Assembly (NCBI RefSeq): GCF_003336805.1
Contig: NZ_QFWJ01000012.1
Location: 38,914 to 102,913 of the forward strand
DNA length: 64,000 bases
From: Marinospirillum perlucidum
GTDB lineage: Bacteria > Pseudomonadota > Gammaproteobacteria > Pseudomonadales > Halomonadaceae
Reading direction: 5' to 3'
The translations under genes were made by a program, and so were the position numbers. The notes beneath the pieces were generated by a model. That model saw nothing but the letters and a program-made list of their open reading frames with translations, was not told where the DNA came from and searched no databases. Of the stretch, positions 47,949 to 57,093 are shown piece by piece (the stretch's first letter is position 1; every line of letters starts with the position of its first letter).

Positions 47949-48542
47949 ATGACGGCACGTACAGCAAGTGTAACCCGCAATACCCTGGAAACTAAAATTC
48001 AGGTCGAGATCAATCTGGACGGCACCGGCCGTTTCCATAGTGATTCCGGCATCGGTTTTCTGGATCACATGCTGGACCAGGTCGCCCGCCACGGCCTGAT
48101 CGACATGGATATCCAAATGACCGGCGATCGCCATATCGACGATCACCATAGTGTTGAGGATCTGGGCATCACCCTGGGCCAGGCTTTTGCCCAGGCCGTG
48201 GGCGATAAAAAAGGCATGGTGCGCTATGGTCATGCCTACGTACCTTTGGATGAAGCCCTCTCTCGTGTCGTCATTGATTTCTCCGGTCGCCCCGGACTGT
48301 TTATGGACGTGGAATTCACCCGCGCCAGCCTGGGTGGGCTCGACACCCAGCTTTTCTGGGAGTTTTTCCAGGGCTTCGTTAACCATGCCCAGGTAACCCT
48401 GCATATCGACAACCTCAAGGGGTTCAATGCCCACCACCAGGCAGAAACCATCTTCAAAGCCTTCGGGCGCGCCCTGCGCATGGCCTTGTCTCCCGATGAG
48501 CGCATGGCCGGACAAATGCCTTCCACCAAAGGAGTTTTGTAA
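47949..48542 (+). CDS. hisB: Imidazoleglycerol-phosphate dehydratase HisB
   Basis: Sixth step of histidine synthesis, converting imidazoleglycerol phosphate to imidazoleacetol phosphate. The 197 residues are the single-function dehydratase, without the phosphatase domain fused in E. coli. Metal-binding repeats are visible: [13 protein letters not shown] and [14 protein letters not shown] in the first half, and [11 protein letters not shown] and [17 protein letters not shown] in the second. It starts the hisB-hisH-hisA-hisF cluster; its stop overlaps the hisH ATG (TAATG). Confidence 0.97.
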   Translation: MTARTASVTRNTLETKIQVEINLDGTGRFHSDSGIGFLDHMLDQVARHGLIDMDIQMTGDRHIDDHHSVEDLGITLGQAFAQAVGDKKGMVRYGHAYVPLDEALSRVVIDFSGRPGLFMDVEFTRASLGGLDTQLFWEFFQGFVNHAQVTLHIDNLKGFNAHHQAETIFKAFGRALRMALSPDERMAGQMPSTKGVL

Positions 48543-49207
48543 TGGACAAGGGTCCAGCCAGACCGGATGTGGTCATTATCGATTATGGCATGGGCAACCT
48601 GCATTCAGCCCACAAAGCGCTAGAAAAGGTTGCAGCTGGCCAGAAAACCGTCGGCATCTCCTCTGATCCAGAAGTCATCCGCCAGGCCGAAAGAGTCATC
48701 CTCCCCGGCGTGGGCGCTATTCGTGATTGCATGGCAGAAATGCACGCCACCGGCCTGGTGCCCATTATTCGCGAATCCCTGGCCAACAAACCCTTTCTGG
48801 GTATTTGCGTAGGCTTCCAGGCACTGATGCAAAGCAGTGAAGAAAACGGCGGGATTGACTGCCTCGGTCACTTCCCCGGACAGGTCAAATTCTTCGGTGA
48901 CAATCTTCAGGATCAAGAGGGCCAAAGACTCAAGGTCCCTCACATGGGTTGGAGCCAAGTCAGCCCGGTCATGACCGACCACCCGGTATGGAAAGACCTG
49001 CCCGCCGGAGAGCGCTTTTACTTTGTTCACAGCTATTACGTGGAAGGTCAAAAAGAAGACCAGCTGCTGGCCTCCTGTGACTATGGTCCGGTGCGCATGC
49101 ATGCGGCTCTGGCAGAAGACAATGTTGCCGCCGTGCAGTTTCACCCGGAAAAAAGTGCCCAGGCCGGACTCAAGCTGCTCGAGAACTTCTTGAACTGGAA
49201 GCCCTAG
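48542..49207 (+). CDS. hisH: Imidazole glycerol phosphate synthase glutaminase subunit HisH
   Basis: Class I glutamine amidotransferase of 221 residues that makes ammonia for HisF. The nucleophile cysteine is in LGICVGFQAL, and the His-Glu pair is in VQFHPEKS near the C-terminus. The opening VVIIDYGMGNLHSA and the oxyanion PGVGA are family features. Translationally coupled to hisB. Confidence 0.97.
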   Translation: MDKGPARPDVVIIDYGMGNLHSAHKALEKVAAGQKTVGISSDPEVIRQAERVILPGVGAIRDCMAEMHATGLVPIIRESLANKPFLGICVGFQALMQSSEENGGIDCLGHFPGQVKFFGDNLQDQEGQRLKVPHMGWSQVSPVMTDHPVWKDLPAGERFYFVHSYYVEGQKEDQLLASCDYGPVRMHAALAEDNVAAVQFHPEKSAQAGLKLLENFLNWKP

Positions 49208-49267
49208 GCCCGGATTACCCACACCCTTTTTATACTTTATTCAAAAAACTACTTTTGGAAGCAGACC

Positions 49268-49996
49268 ATGCTGATTATTCCTGCAATTGATTTGAAAGAC
49301 GGCCAGTGTGTACGCCTTAAGCAAGGCCGTATGGAAGACTCCACCAGCTACGGCAAAGACCCGGTGGAAATGGCTGCCCGCTGGGTTGGCCAGGGTTGTC
49401 GTCGCCTACACCTGGTCGATCTTAATGGTGCCTTTGATGGCAAGCCGGTCAATGGCGAAGCGGTTAAAGCCATTGCCCGCCAGTACCCGGATCTGCCTAT
49501 TCAGATCGGTGGCGGTATCCGCACCCCCGAGACCATCGAACAGTATCTGGAAGCGGGTGTTCAGTGGGTCATCCTGGGCACCAAGGCGGTCAAGGAACCC
49601 GAATTTGTCACCGAAATGTGCAAGCTCTTCCCCGGTCATATTATTGTCGGCCTGGATGCCAAAAACGGTCTGGTAGCTACTGACGGTTGGGCTGAGGTTT
49701 CTACCCAGAAGGCCACCGACCTGGCCAAGCGTTTTGCCGATGACGGCGTCTCCAGCATCGTTTACACCGACATCAGCCGCGACGGCATGATGCAGGGCGT
49801 TAATCTGGAAGCCACCGTTGATCTGGCCCAGCAAGGCGGCCTGCCAGTTATCGCCTCGGGTGGTGTCACCGATCTGGGTGATGTCGAGCGCCTGTTGAAA
49901 GTGGCTGATCAAGGCATCCTGGGCGCTATTACCGGTCGCGCCATCTATGAAGGCAGCCTGGATCTGGCCGAAGCGCAAAAACTGGCGGATCAGTAA
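49268..49996 (+). CDS. hisA: Phosphoribosylformimino-AICAR phosphate isomerase HisA
   Basis: (beta/alpha)8 barrel of 242 residues that isomerises ProFAR to PRFAR. It has the catalytic aspartate in IPAIDLKDG (D8) and the second in [10 protein letters not shown], plus the two phosphate-binding glycine repeats QIGGGIRT and ASGGVTD. It lies 60 bases after hisH. Confidence 0.97.
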   Translation: MLIIPAIDLKDGQCVRLKQGRMEDSTSYGKDPVEMAARWVGQGCRRLHLVDLNGAFDGKPVNGEAVKAIARQYPDLPIQIGGGIRTPETIEQYLEAGVQWVILGTKAVKEPEFVTEMCKLFPGHIIVGLDAKNGLVATDGWAEVSTQKATDLAKRFADDGVSSIVYTDISRDGMMQGVNLEATVDLAQQGGLPVIASGGVTDLGDVERLLKVADQGILGAITGRAIYEGSLDLAEAQKLADQ

Positions 49997-50145
49997 TTTG
50001 TCCTGCTGGAGCCGAACGCTCTGGAGGAACGGGTAGAGCTTGCCAGGCTGTCTGAAACAGGAAATTGCAGCCAGCCTGACATACCGAACCTCTGCCCCTT
50101 TTGTCCGCCTTAGGCTGCCATAAAATTGAATTTTCAGGAGAAAAA

Positions 50146-50919
50146 ATGGGACTGGCCAAACGTATTATTCCTTGTCTTGATGTCGATAAAGGCCGTGTTG
50201 TCAAAGGCGTCAATTTTGTTGGTATTCGTGATGCCGGTAACCCGGTGGAAGTCGCCAAGCGCTACAACGACCAGGGTGCCGATGAGATTACCTTTCTGGA
50301 TATTACGGCCAGCCATGAAGATCGCGGCACCACGGTTGAAATGGTCGAAGAGATTGCAGGCCAGGTCTTTATTCCGCTGACAGTGGGTGGCGGCATTCGC
50401 AACTGCGACAACATCCGCACCATGCTGAATGCCGGTGCCGACAAGGTCTCCATCAACACGGCCGCTGTCACCAATCCCGAGTTCGTGCGTGAAGCTGCCG
50501 AACGTTTTGGCAGCCAGTGCATTGTCGTCGCTATCGATGCCAAGAAGGTTTCCGGCGAAGGCGAACCGGATCGCTGGGAAATCTTCACCCATGGCGGTCG
50601 TAAGCCCACCGGGCTGGATGCCGTGGAATGGGCGATCAAGATGGTTGAACTGGGGGCCGGAGAACTCCTGCTGACCAGCATGGATCGCGATGGCACCAAA
50701 AACGGTTTTGATCTGGGCGTTACCCGGGCCATTTCCGATGCTGTTGCTGTCCCGGTCATCGCCTCAGGCGGTGTCGGTGAGCTTCAACACCTGGTTGATG
50801 GCATTCAGCAGGGTCATGCCGATGCTGTCCTGGCTGCCAGTATTTTCCACTTTGGAACCTATTCTATCCCTGAAGCCAAGAAATTTATGGCTGACCAGGG
50901 TATCGAAATGCGCCTCTGA
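50146..50919 (+). CDS. hisF: Imidazole glycerol phosphate synthase cyclase subunit HisF
   Basis: Barrel enzyme of 257 residues that uses ammonia from HisH to form imidazoleglycerol phosphate and AICAR. Catalytic D11 is in IPCLDVDKG and the second in [13 protein letters not shown]; phosphate loops read VGGGIRN and ASGGVGE. AGGAG lies 5 bases before ATG 50146, which decides the start over an in-frame TTG at 50101. The 149-base gap from hisA holds no gene. Confidence 0.97.
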   Translation: MGLAKRIIPCLDVDKGRVVKGVNFVGIRDAGNPVEVAKRYNDQGADEITFLDITASHEDRGTTVEMVEEIAGQVFIPLTVGGGIRNCDNIRTMLNAGADKVSINTAAVTNPEFVREAAERFGSQCIVVAIDAKKVSGEGEPDRWEIFTHGGRKPTGLDAVEWAIKMVELGAGELLLTSMDRDGTKNGFDLGVTRAISDAVAVPVIASGGVGELQHLVDGIQQGHADAVLAASIFHFGTYSIPEAKKFMADQGIEMRL

Positions 50920-52130
50920 TGTTTGCAGGGCTGACCGACAAGAAGCTCCTGCCGGCCCTGCTGCTTCTCTGGTTGATGGGGATCTACCTGCGGCTACCTA
51001 TACTGGTCATCCCGCCGCTGGCTCCCTATATCAATGACCAGTTCCAGCTTTCGCAGAGCTTACTGGGCAGCCTCACGACCCTGCCCATTTTTATGTTGGC
51101 TCTGGGTGCTGTCGCCGGCTCCTTGAGCATTGCCCGCCTGGGGCCGCGCAACACCCTGGCTGCAGCCCTGGTATTGCTGGCTCTGGCGTCAACTGCCCGG
51201 GGTCTGACCGACGAGCTGGTCTGGCTGCTGGTTTTTTCCCTGGGTGTTGGCCTGGGTGCCGCCATCATGCAACCAGCCCTACCTGCCCTCCTGTCCCGCT
51301 GGTTACCGGCCAAAAAACTGGCTCTGGGAACCGCGGTGTACATGAATGGCCTGCTGATGGGGGAATTTCTGGGTGCAGGGGTCACTCTGCCAGTCATCAT
51401 GCCCCTGGTGGACAACTCCTGGCAGCTCACCCTGGCCATCTGGTCATTACCAGCGCTTTTGGTCGCAGCAGCGCTTTATCTGTTGAAAGAGAAACCGGGC
51501 AGCAGCGAAGAGGAATCGCTGGAGGCCAGCAGTCAATGGATGCCGGACTGGAAGAACCCCTATATCTGGCAAATCGGGTTACTGCTGGCAGTAACTGCCT
51601 CCCTGTTTTTTGGCACCAATGCCTACTTGGGCAGCCTTCTCGAAGCCCGCGAGGAAGAGCCGCTACTGAAACCGGCTTTTTTCGGTTTTAACCTGGCCCA
51701 GGTGTTTGCCTCCCTGCTGATGTTGGTCAAGGCCACCTCCTGGATCGGTCGGCGGGGTCCGCTGCTACTCAGCTCGCTGGGCTGTCTGGTAGGGATGCTG
51801 GGGCTGCTGCTGACCTCCGCCTGGCTGAGCATTGCTTTCGCCTTTATTCTCAGCTTCTGGGCCGGAGTTCTGCTGATCCTACTGGTGGCCCTGCCACCCC
51901 AGTTGGCTCCGGGCAAGGCTGCCGGACGCCTGGCTGCCGGTGCCTTCACCCTGGCCTATAGCCTGTCTTTCTTCCTGCCGCTACTGGGTGGTCTGCTCGC
52001 TGATTTAACCGGCGATCCCGCTCATGCCCTCTGGTTGCTTTTCGTGGTGGGACTGACTGCCCTGCCTCTGGCCTGGCGTTTCCCCTTACCAGGCAACAAC
52101 CAGAATCCCGACAAGGCCTCGGCCACCTGA
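50919..52130 (+). CDS. CynX/NimT-type MFS transporter
   Basis: Twelve-helix inner-membrane carrier of 403 residues. The N-terminal region (LLWLMGIYLRLPILVIPPLAPYI...QSLLGSLTTLPIFMLALGAV, seen in parts) and the RLGPRNTLAAAL loop after helix 2 resemble the CynX/NimT branch of the major facilitator superfamily (cyanate or nitroimidazole-type transporters). Substrate cannot be told from sequence. Its ATG overlaps the hisF stop (TGATG), so it is translated from the his transcript. It converges with the DUF2971 gene after a 5-base gap. Confidence 0.75.
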   Translation: MFAGLTDKKLLPALLLLWLMGIYLRLPILVIPPLAPYINDQFQLSQSLLGSLTTLPIFMLALGAVAGSLSIARLGPRNTLAAALVLLALASTARGLTDELVWLLVFSLGVGLGAAIMQPALPALLSRWLPAKKLALGTAVYMNGLLMGEFLGAGVTLPVIMPLVDNSWQLTLAIWSLPALLVAAALYLLKEKPGSSEEESLEASSQWMPDWKNPYIWQIGLLLAVTASLFFGTNAYLGSLLEAREEEPLLKPAFFGFNLAQVFASLLMLVKATSWIGRRGPLLLSSLGCLVGMLGLLLTSAWLSIAFAFILSFWAGVLLILLVALPPQLAPGKAAGRLAAGAFTLAYSLSFFLPLLGGLLADLTGDPAHALWLLFVVGLTALPLAWRFPLPGNNQNPDKASAT

Positions 52131-52135
52131 AAGAA

Positions 52136-52948
52136 TTACAGAGTGCCTCTCAGATGGAGTTTGAATTGATCCGGGTCCAGCAGGGCTTCGCGTAGCGTAC
52201 GGCCCGGCTTGTATTTGAGGTCATAATTGAGAATTCGCTCAACCTGCTCACGGGTGTCGGCACTCAGATTCACTCCCAGGGTGACCGAGACCAGTGAACG
52301 CGGCGGGAAGGGATAGAAATACACCTGCTGGCCATTGCTTAAAGGCTTGCTGTCCTTAGCTTCGCTCAAGGGCCTAATCAAGCGCACCTCCTCTTCTGCC
52401 GCATACTCCTTGGGGCGATGAAAGAGTGCCGGAAAAGGCTTCATGGGATGATCGGCTGTCGGCCGGGGTTGATCATAGATGACCGGACGCAGCACCTGTT
52501 TCTGGGTGTTGAACTTGGGGTAGTCAGTGTTGAACTCCAGAACGATCCCCCGGTGCTGATCCGCATAACGCTCCCACAAGAGGGGATTATCCGGCCGGGT
52601 GAAAAAACGACAAACCCCCAGATCTTCATAAGCCTGGGGATTGGGCATCACCGGCGGCTTGCCCTGGCGCTTCTGCTTCATCTGGGCTTCGATCTTGGCG
52701 CGTTTTTTACCGGCTTCCTTCTGAAAAGCCTCCCAGGTCATCAACCCCTTGAGCTGATCGGGCAAGGCCTTGAACTGGCGTTCCAGTTCCTTCTGGAATT
52801 CAGCTTCGGTAATGCGTATACCCTTGCGGGAAATCATGCGGGCATTCTGCTGCCAGGGATCAGCCTGTTCAGTGACCGCCATAAAATGCAGGCGGGCATG
52901 ACGCAGAACATCCAGTTGGCGCGGGGTCAGGTACAGGTAAACTTTCAT
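52136..52948 (-). CDS. DUF2971 family protein
   Basis: Soluble protein of 270 residues. The middle has the DUF2971 pattern: VCRFFTRPDNPLLWERYADQHRGIVLEF (seen in parts) with the W-x-x-Y-A-D-x-H-x-G core, preceded by a Lys/Arg-rich helical stretch (~55-110). The function of the family is unknown. Its ATG overlaps the thioesterase stop (ATGA). Confidence 0.75.
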   Translation of the reverse strand: MKVYLYLTPRQLDVLRHARLHFMAVTEQADPWQQNARMISRKGIRITEAEFQKELERQFKALPDQLKGLMTWEAFQKEAGKKRAKIEAQMKQKRQGKPPVMPNPQAYEDLGVCRFFTRPDNPLLWERYADQHRGIVLEFNTDYPKFNTQKQVLRPVIYDQPRPTADHPMKPFPALFHRPKEYAAEEEVRLIRPLSEAKDSKPLSNGQQVYFYPFPPRSLVSVTLGVNLSADTREQVERILNYDLKYKPGRTLREALLDPDQFKLHLRGTL

Positions 52949-53394
52949 AAGCGGGTCTGGGATTCATCCGTCATGGCTGGCAGGTAGACTTGAAGGAATT
53001 CCTCCGGCAGGCGTCTGGGTCGATGACGAGTCAGGGACACACAGGCAAAACGGGTTCTGCCTCTGAGCAGGGTTTTGCGGTCCGACAGGCGCACTAATTG
53101 AAAACGGCGGGTCAGGGTCATGCGCTGGTCACTGTCCACGATCCAGGTGGCAATTTCCAGCTCATCGCCTTCATAGGCCGGGGCCAGATAATCCAGCTCG
53201 TGGCGTACCACCACCATGGCCCGGTCCAGACGCCGGTAGTCCTCCAGGGTCAGGCCCAGATGACGGGAATGCTCCCAACTGACTCTTTCAATAAAACGCA
53301 GATACTCGGCATTATTCACATGCCCGTAGTGATCAATCGCCTCAGGACCGATCACCAGGGGCAGAATAAAAGGCTGCGGCAAATCCCAACTCAT
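52945..53394 (-). CDS. Acyl-CoA thioesterase, hotdog fold (4HBT/FcbC-like)
   Basis: Hotdog-fold thioesterase of 149 residues. The active-site segment is DHYGHVNNAEYLRFIERVSWEH, seen in parts as the YGHVNNAEYL motif in which the Asp/Asn region polarises the thioester. A later strand reads VVVRHELDYLAPAYEGDELEI. It probably hydrolyses acyl-CoA in the cytoplasm, but the acyl chain cannot be predicted. It lies 6 bases downstream of gcvH. Confidence 0.85.
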   Translation of the reverse strand: MSWDLPQPFILPLVIGPEAIDHYGHVNNAEYLRFIERVSWEHSRHLGLTLEDYRRLDRAMVVVRHELDYLAPAYEGDELEIATWIVDSDQRMTLTRRFQLVRLSDRKTLLRGRTRFACVSLTRHRPRRLPEEFLQVYLPAMTDESQTRL

Positions 53395-53400
53395 GGTGCT

Positions 53401-53787
53401 TTACTGGTCAGCCAGATACTGGTTATAGGCATCTTCATCCAGAAGCTCGGCCCATTCGCGGGCAAAAACCCCGGAATCCACCTCCAGCTCAAAGACCCAG
53501 GTAGCCAGGGGCGCTTCATTCAGAAGTTCGGGATCATCTTCCAACTGCTCATTAGCAGCAATCAGACGTCCACTCACCGGTGACTGAATCTCCGAAGCCG
53601 TCTTGACTGATTCGATCGTGGCAATAGCCTCGCCTGCCTTGAATTCAGCACCGGCAGCGGGTAATTCCACATAGACGATATCGCCCAGTGCATCCTGGGC
53701 ATGATCACTGATCCCGATCTTTACCCGGCCTGTTTCGGAAAACTCTACCCATTGATGAGTCGAACAAAAACGCTTTTCTTGAGACAT
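53401..53787 (-). CDS. gcvH: Glycine cleavage system H protein
   Basis: Lipoyl carrier of 128 residues that shuttles the aminomethyl group between GcvP, GcvT and Lpd. The lipoylated lysine is K62 in IESVKTASEI; GDIVYVELP and the C-terminal WVFELEVDSG-like segment fit GcvH. It is separated from gcvT and gcvP, which are not in the window, and sits between a YcxB-like gene and a thioesterase gene. Confidence 0.95.
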   Translation of the reverse strand: MSQEKRFCSTHQWVEFSETGRVKIGISDHAQDALGDIVYVELPAAGAEFKAGEAIATIESVKTASEIQSPVSGRLIAANEQLEDDPELLNEAPLATWVFELEVDSGVFAREWAELLDEDAYNQYLADQ

Positions 53788-53809
53788 GCCCTTTCCTGAC
53801 TGATCACCC

Positions 53810-54343
53810 CTAAATAGAGGTCTTGAGTTGATAGTGACTTTTATCCTGATAATTAGCGACCTGACGCTTTAAAAAAGCAGCCACTTCGCTAGCTTTAACC
53901 TCACCCTGCAAACCATCAAGCGGTAGCCAGAAGGGGCCAGGATAAATCAAAAACCCCCTTTCGGTTTGCACGATTCTTTCCATCTCCGACCAGGGATAAT
54001 CCTGGGGTTCATGATCATCAACCTGAACCCGGAGTGCTGCTTCGGTAAGTTCCAGGTGCAGTTGCAGATCCTTTTGTCCGGAGCGGTGAAAAGAGCGCCG
54101 AAACATCCACAGGAGCAGCCGGGTGCGAGCCAGCAACCAGACGCCCCCCAGGATAATCAAAACAGAATCCACCAGCTGGAAGCCCCGATCCAGCCACTTC
54201 CATGCCAGCAGGGCAACCAGGGAAATCAGAACGACACCCAGAAGCAGGCGACGCCTTCCCTGCTGGGCACCCAGCAGGTAATCATAAAAACCGGCCCGCA
54301 AATACTGGCGTTCGTTCCAGCAGTAATCGAATTGCATCGTCAC
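53810..54343 (-). CDS. YcxB-like family membrane protein
   Basis: Protein of 177 residues with two membrane helices (~34-50 and ~58-75) after a short aromatic N-terminus (WNERQYLRAGFYDYLLG), and a C-terminal soluble beta domain (LELTEAALRVQVDDHEPQDYPWSEMERIVQTERGFLIYPGP, seen in parts) typical of the YcxB-like C-terminal domain. Function unknown. Its start overlaps the SirB2 stop by four bases. Confidence 0.65.
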   Translation of the reverse strand: MTMQFDYCWNERQYLRAGFYDYLLGAQQGRRRLLLGVVLISLVALLAWKWLDRGFQLVDSVLIILGGVWLLARTRLLLWMFRRSFHRSGQKDLQLHLELTEAALRVQVDDHEPQDYPWSEMERIVQTERGFLIYPGPFWLPLDGLQGEVKASEVAAFLKRQVANYQDKSHYQLKTSI

Positions 54344-54735
54344 GCCCCGCTGGTAGCCGGTGTTGGCATCGGCAGCGGGAAGGGTTGCTTGTTAATCGCA
54401 ACCCAGACGATATAAAACAGAAGCAACAGGGCCAGGAGCAGACCGGCATAGCTACGCCGCCGCAATGCAAACCCGGCCAGGCCCATATAAACCAGCAGGC
54501 CGACAAACTTGGCGGTCACCCAGTCGCTGTTGTAAAAAGGCCAGAGATTCAATGTATAGCAAAGCATCAGGGCCGACAGCAGCACCAAAAGATCGATCAG
54601 ATGATGACTGCGTTTCACCCAGGCTTTGTTAACCCCGTGAAAACCCAGCAGCAGTCCGCCACTACGGACGACAAAAAGCAAAAATGTCAGCCCCACAAAA
54701 AGTAGATGCACATGTTTAAAGGCCATGTATCCCAT
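54340..54735 (-). CDS. SirB2 family membrane protein
   Basis: Four-helix inner-membrane protein of 131 residues. FKHVHLLFVGLTFLLFVVR and the following HHLIDLLVLLSALML fit SirB2 (invasion gene regulator family; biochemical role unclear). The helices are separated by short basic loops. It overlaps the YcxB-like gene and lies 39 bases after mutM. Confidence 0.85.
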   Translation of the reverse strand: MGYMAFKHVHLLFVGLTFLLFVVRSGGLLLGFHGVNKAWVKRSHHLIDLLVLLSALMLCYTLNLWPFYNSDWVTAKFVGLLVYMGLAGFALRRRSYAGLLLALLLLFYIVWVAINKQPFPLPMPTPATSGA

Positions 54736-54774
54736 CGGGCTTACCTCTTTAATCCGGTTATCAATCTCTTCACC

Positions 54775-55632
54775 TCAGTTCTGGCACTGAGGACAGTAAA
54801 CACTGGCTCTTTGGCCGATTTTGACTTCCTGCAGGGTTTGCGAACAAGTCGGACAAGCCTGCCCGGCACGACCATAAGCCAGTAGCTGTTGGGCAAAATA
54901 TCCCGGCTCGCCCTGTCCATTGACGAAATCCCGAAGGGTTGTGCCTCCCTGAGCAATGGCCGCTGCCAGCAGCTCCTTAATTCTATCAGCCAAGCGCTGG
55001 TAGCGTTGACGGGAAATTCGTCCCGCTGCCCGGCGCGGATCAATTCCCGCCTGAAAGAGCGCCTCGGTTGCATAGATATTGCCGACACCCACTACCTGGG
55101 CAGCATCCATAATAAAACTTTTCACCGCCTGCTTACGCCCGCGTGATCGCTGATACAAAAGCTCGCCGGAAAAATCCTCGCTCAGGGGTTCCGGACCCAG
55201 TTTCAGCAAACGCGGATGCTGCAAAGGATCATCCTGATATTGGAGCAAAAAACCAAAACGTCGGGGATCATGGTAGCGCAATCGCAGCGGTGGTGTACTT
55301 GCATCCGCTTGCGGCTGCAGGGTCAACTCCAGATGATCGTGCTTTTTCCAGTCAGAGTCTGCCTCGACCAGCCTGAGGCTACCGGACATGCCCAGATGCC
55401 AGATCAGGCCCTCCCTGCTTTCCTCTTGCGGCCCCGCTTGTAGCGGCATCAGCAGGTACTTGGCCCTGCGTTGCAAAGGACCGATCCAAAGCCCTCGCAA
55501 GTGCTCGGGCAAAGTCTCGGGGATCGGCCAGCGCAAACGTGGCTCACGCACCTCCAAGGAGGCGATTTGACGCCCTTCCAGCCAGGGTGCGATTCCCCGG
55601 CGCGTTGTTTCAACTTCCGGTAGTTCCGGCAT
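54775..55632 (-). CDS. mutM: Formamidopyrimidine-DNA glycosylase MutM
   Basis: Base-excision repair enzyme removing 8-oxoguanine and formamidopyrimidines, 285 residues. The start must expose Pro after Met removal ([12 protein letters not shown]), so I use ATG 55632 rather than the adjacent ATG 55635. Glu of PE is the second catalytic residue. [18 protein letters not shown] (seen in parts) is the helix-two-turn-helix. The C-terminal zinc finger has four cysteines (CPTC...CPQC). Confidence 0.97.
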   Translation of the reverse strand: MPELPEVETTRRGIAPWLEGRQIASLEVREPRLRWPIPETLPEHLRGLWIGPLQRRAKYLLMPLQAGPQEESREGLIWHLGMSGSLRLVEADSDWKKHDHLELTLQPQADASTPPLRLRYHDPRRFGFLLQYQDDPLQHPRLLKLGPEPLSEDFSGELLYQRSRGRKQAVKSFIMDAAQVVGVGNIYATEALFQAGIDPRRAAGRISRQRYQRLADRIKELLAAAIAQGGTTLRDFVNGQGEPGYFAQQLLAYGRAGQACPTCSQTLQEVKIGQRASVYCPQCQN

Positions 55633-55667
55633 CAACCAGACCTCAGATCGATCCGCTAAAACATCAC

Positions 55668-55696
55668 AGTATACCCTAGAGGCCTGTTTTTGCAGT
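55668..55696 (-). promoter_or_regulatory. Candidate promoter for mutM
   Basis: On the minus strand TATACT (-10, 55668-55673) stands about 35 bases before the mutM ATG. The hexamer 17 bases upstream, ACTGCA (55691-55696), is a poor -35. It lies downstream of the rpmG terminator, so mutM needs its own promoter. Confidence 0.35.
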
Positions 55697-55732
55697 GGCC
55701 GGGTTTATTCCATCTGTATCTAATTTCAGGCA

Positions 55733-55768
55733 TAAAAAAACCCGGGCTGTCTCCAGTCCGGGTTTTTC
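55733..55768. terminator. Bidirectional Rho-independent terminator after rpmG
   Basis: AAACCCGGGCT and AGTCCGGGTTT form an 11-bp stem (one G-T pair) with a 6-base loop, flanked by A7 on one side and T5 on the other. On the minus strand it ends the rpmB-rpmG transcript 21 bases after the rpmG stop. Confidence 0.85.
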
Positions 55769-55788
55769 AGGCAACACACCCAAGCAAA

Positions 55789-55944
55789 TTACTTGATCTT
55801 TGCTTCTTTGTAAGGAACAACCTTACGTACCACTGGATCATACTTGTTACGCTCCAGTTTTTCAGGGGTGTTACGCTTGCTTTTCATAGTGGTATAAAAG
55901 TGGCCAGTGCCAGCACTAGATACCATCTTGATCTTCTCACGCAT
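55789..55944 (-). CDS. rpmG: 50S ribosomal protein L33
   Basis: Ribosomal protein of 51 residues, [19 protein letters not shown] then the basic [21 protein letters not shown] segment (seen in parts). It has no zinc-binding cysteines, i.e. the C-minus form common in proteobacteria. GAGGAAG stands 7 bases before the ATG. It follows rpmB by 20 bases, and a terminator follows it. Confidence 0.96.
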   Translation of the reverse strand: MREKIKMVSSAGTGHFYTTMKSKRNTPEKLERNKYDPVVRKVVPYKEAKIK

Positions 55945-55964
55945 AATTCCACTTCCTCAGGGGA

Positions 55965-56201
55965 TTAGACTTTTTCGCCACGTTTTTGGATATCGGCCAG
56001 TACTTGCTCGATGCCCAGTTTATCAATCAAACGCAGACCCTTGGTGGAAACGCGCAGTTTGACAAAGCGCTTCTGGGATTCAACCCAAAAACGGTGAACG
56101 TGAAGGTTAGGCATAAAACGACGACGCGTCTTACGCTGTGAGTGGGAAACATTGTTCCCAGTTAGCGGCTTCTTGCCGGTAACTTGGCAAACCATGGACA
56201 T
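55965..56201 (-). CDS. rpmB: 50S ribosomal protein L28
   Basis: Ribosomal protein of 78 residues starting [21 protein letters not shown], with [17 protein letters not shown] and [13 protein letters not shown] typical of L28. ATG 56201 is chosen because GGAGG lies 6 bases upstream and it matches the family start; longer frames to 56288 are not conserved. First gene of the rpmB-rpmG operon. Confidence 0.97.
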   Translation of the reverse strand: MSMVCQVTGKKPLTGNNVSHSQRKTRRRFMPNLHVHRFWVESQKRFVKLRVSTKGLRLIDKLGIEQVLADIQKRGEKV

Positions 56202-56255
56202 TGTGTGCCTCCAGTCGATCTTAGGGCGCAAGGTGATGAAAAAATGAAAGGGCGC

Positions 56256-56284
56256 TTTATACCAAAAAGGCCGCTTGCAGACAA
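56256..56284 (-). promoter_or_regulatory. Promoter of the rpmB-rpmG operon
   Basis: On the minus strand TTGTCT (-35, 56279-56284), exactly 17 bases, and TATAAA (-10, 56256-56261) match the sigma-70 consensus at 4 and 5 of 6 positions, about 55 bases before the rpmB ATG. A G/C discriminator follows, as usual for ribosomal genes. Confidence 0.6.
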
Positions 56285-56338
56285 GCAATACCTTGGGTTT
56301 TAAACAAGAAAAACGAGTTTCAGGAAAAAGCCGCGCTA

Positions 56339-57013
56339 TTATAGCAGACCTCGGCCAGCAAAAGACACTGGTTCTCCATCCCCGATAATCAAATGATCCA
56401 GAACCCTGACCTCAACCAGCGCCAGCGCCTCTTTCAGGCGGCGGGTAATCTGCTCATCAGCGCCGCTGGGCTCGGCAATCCCGGAGGGATGGTTATGCGC
56501 CAGGATGACTGCTGCCGCATTATGCGCCAGAACCAGCTTCACCACTTCACGCGGATAGACTGAAGCACCATCCAGGGTGCCGCGAAAAAGAACTTCAAAA
56601 TGCAGCACCCGATGCTGGTTATCCAGCAACAGCAGGGCAAAGACTTCATGGGGTAGATCACGCAGCTGGGCTTTCAGGTAGCGACCGGCCGCTTGCGGGC
56701 TGGTCAGACCTTCACCTCGTTTTAACTCGGCTTCCAGATGACGGCGCGACATCTCCAGAACCGCTTGCAGTTGAGCATACTTGGCCGACCCCAGCCCCAG
56801 ATGGCGACAGAACTCCTTCTGCCCCGCTCTTAATAAGGGGCGCAGCCCACCAAATTCATTCAGCAGCTGGCGGGCCAGCTCCACCGCACTCTTGCCGCTG
56901 ACCCCGGTACGCAGAAAGATGGCCAGAAGTTCTGCATCAGAGAGGACTTCCGCGCCCTGATACAAGAGTTTTTCCCTGGGGCGTTCCTCTGCTGGCCAAT
57001 GCCTGATCGCCAT
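56339..57013 (-). CDS. radC: RadC/YicR family JAB-domain protein
   Basis: Protein of 224 residues. N-terminal helix-hairpin-helix-like UPF0758 region ([26 protein letters not shown]) and C-terminal MPN/JAB metal-binding domain with the HNHPSG motif and a downstream Asp (SGADEQIT). Despite its name it has no proven DNA repair role. ATG 57013 has AAGGAGG five bases upstream and was preferred to an in-frame start at 57031. It is transcribed divergently from coaBC. Confidence 0.93.
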   Translation of the reverse strand: MAIRHWPAEERPREKLLYQGAEVLSDAELLAIFLRTGVSGKSAVELARQLLNEFGGLRPLLRAGQKEFCRHLGLGSAKYAQLQAVLEMSRRHLEAELKRGEGLTSPQAAGRYLKAQLRDLPHEVFALLLLDNQHRVLHFEVLFRGTLDGASVYPREVVKLVLAHNAAAVILAHNHPSGIAEPSGADEQITRRLKEALALVEVRVLDHLIIGDGEPVSFAGRGLL

Positions 57014-57093
57014 CCTGGCCTCCTTGTCCATTTCTCAGTAAATGCGGAAACATGGTAAGGTTAGCCTCCTTTTTCTGCTGAGTTAATTGATCC

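Noticed and set aside
49997..50145. RNA gene or riboswitch in the hisA-hisF gap
   Set aside because: Only an imperfect CAGGCTG/CAGCC pairing is visible, without conserved riboswitch features or a T run.
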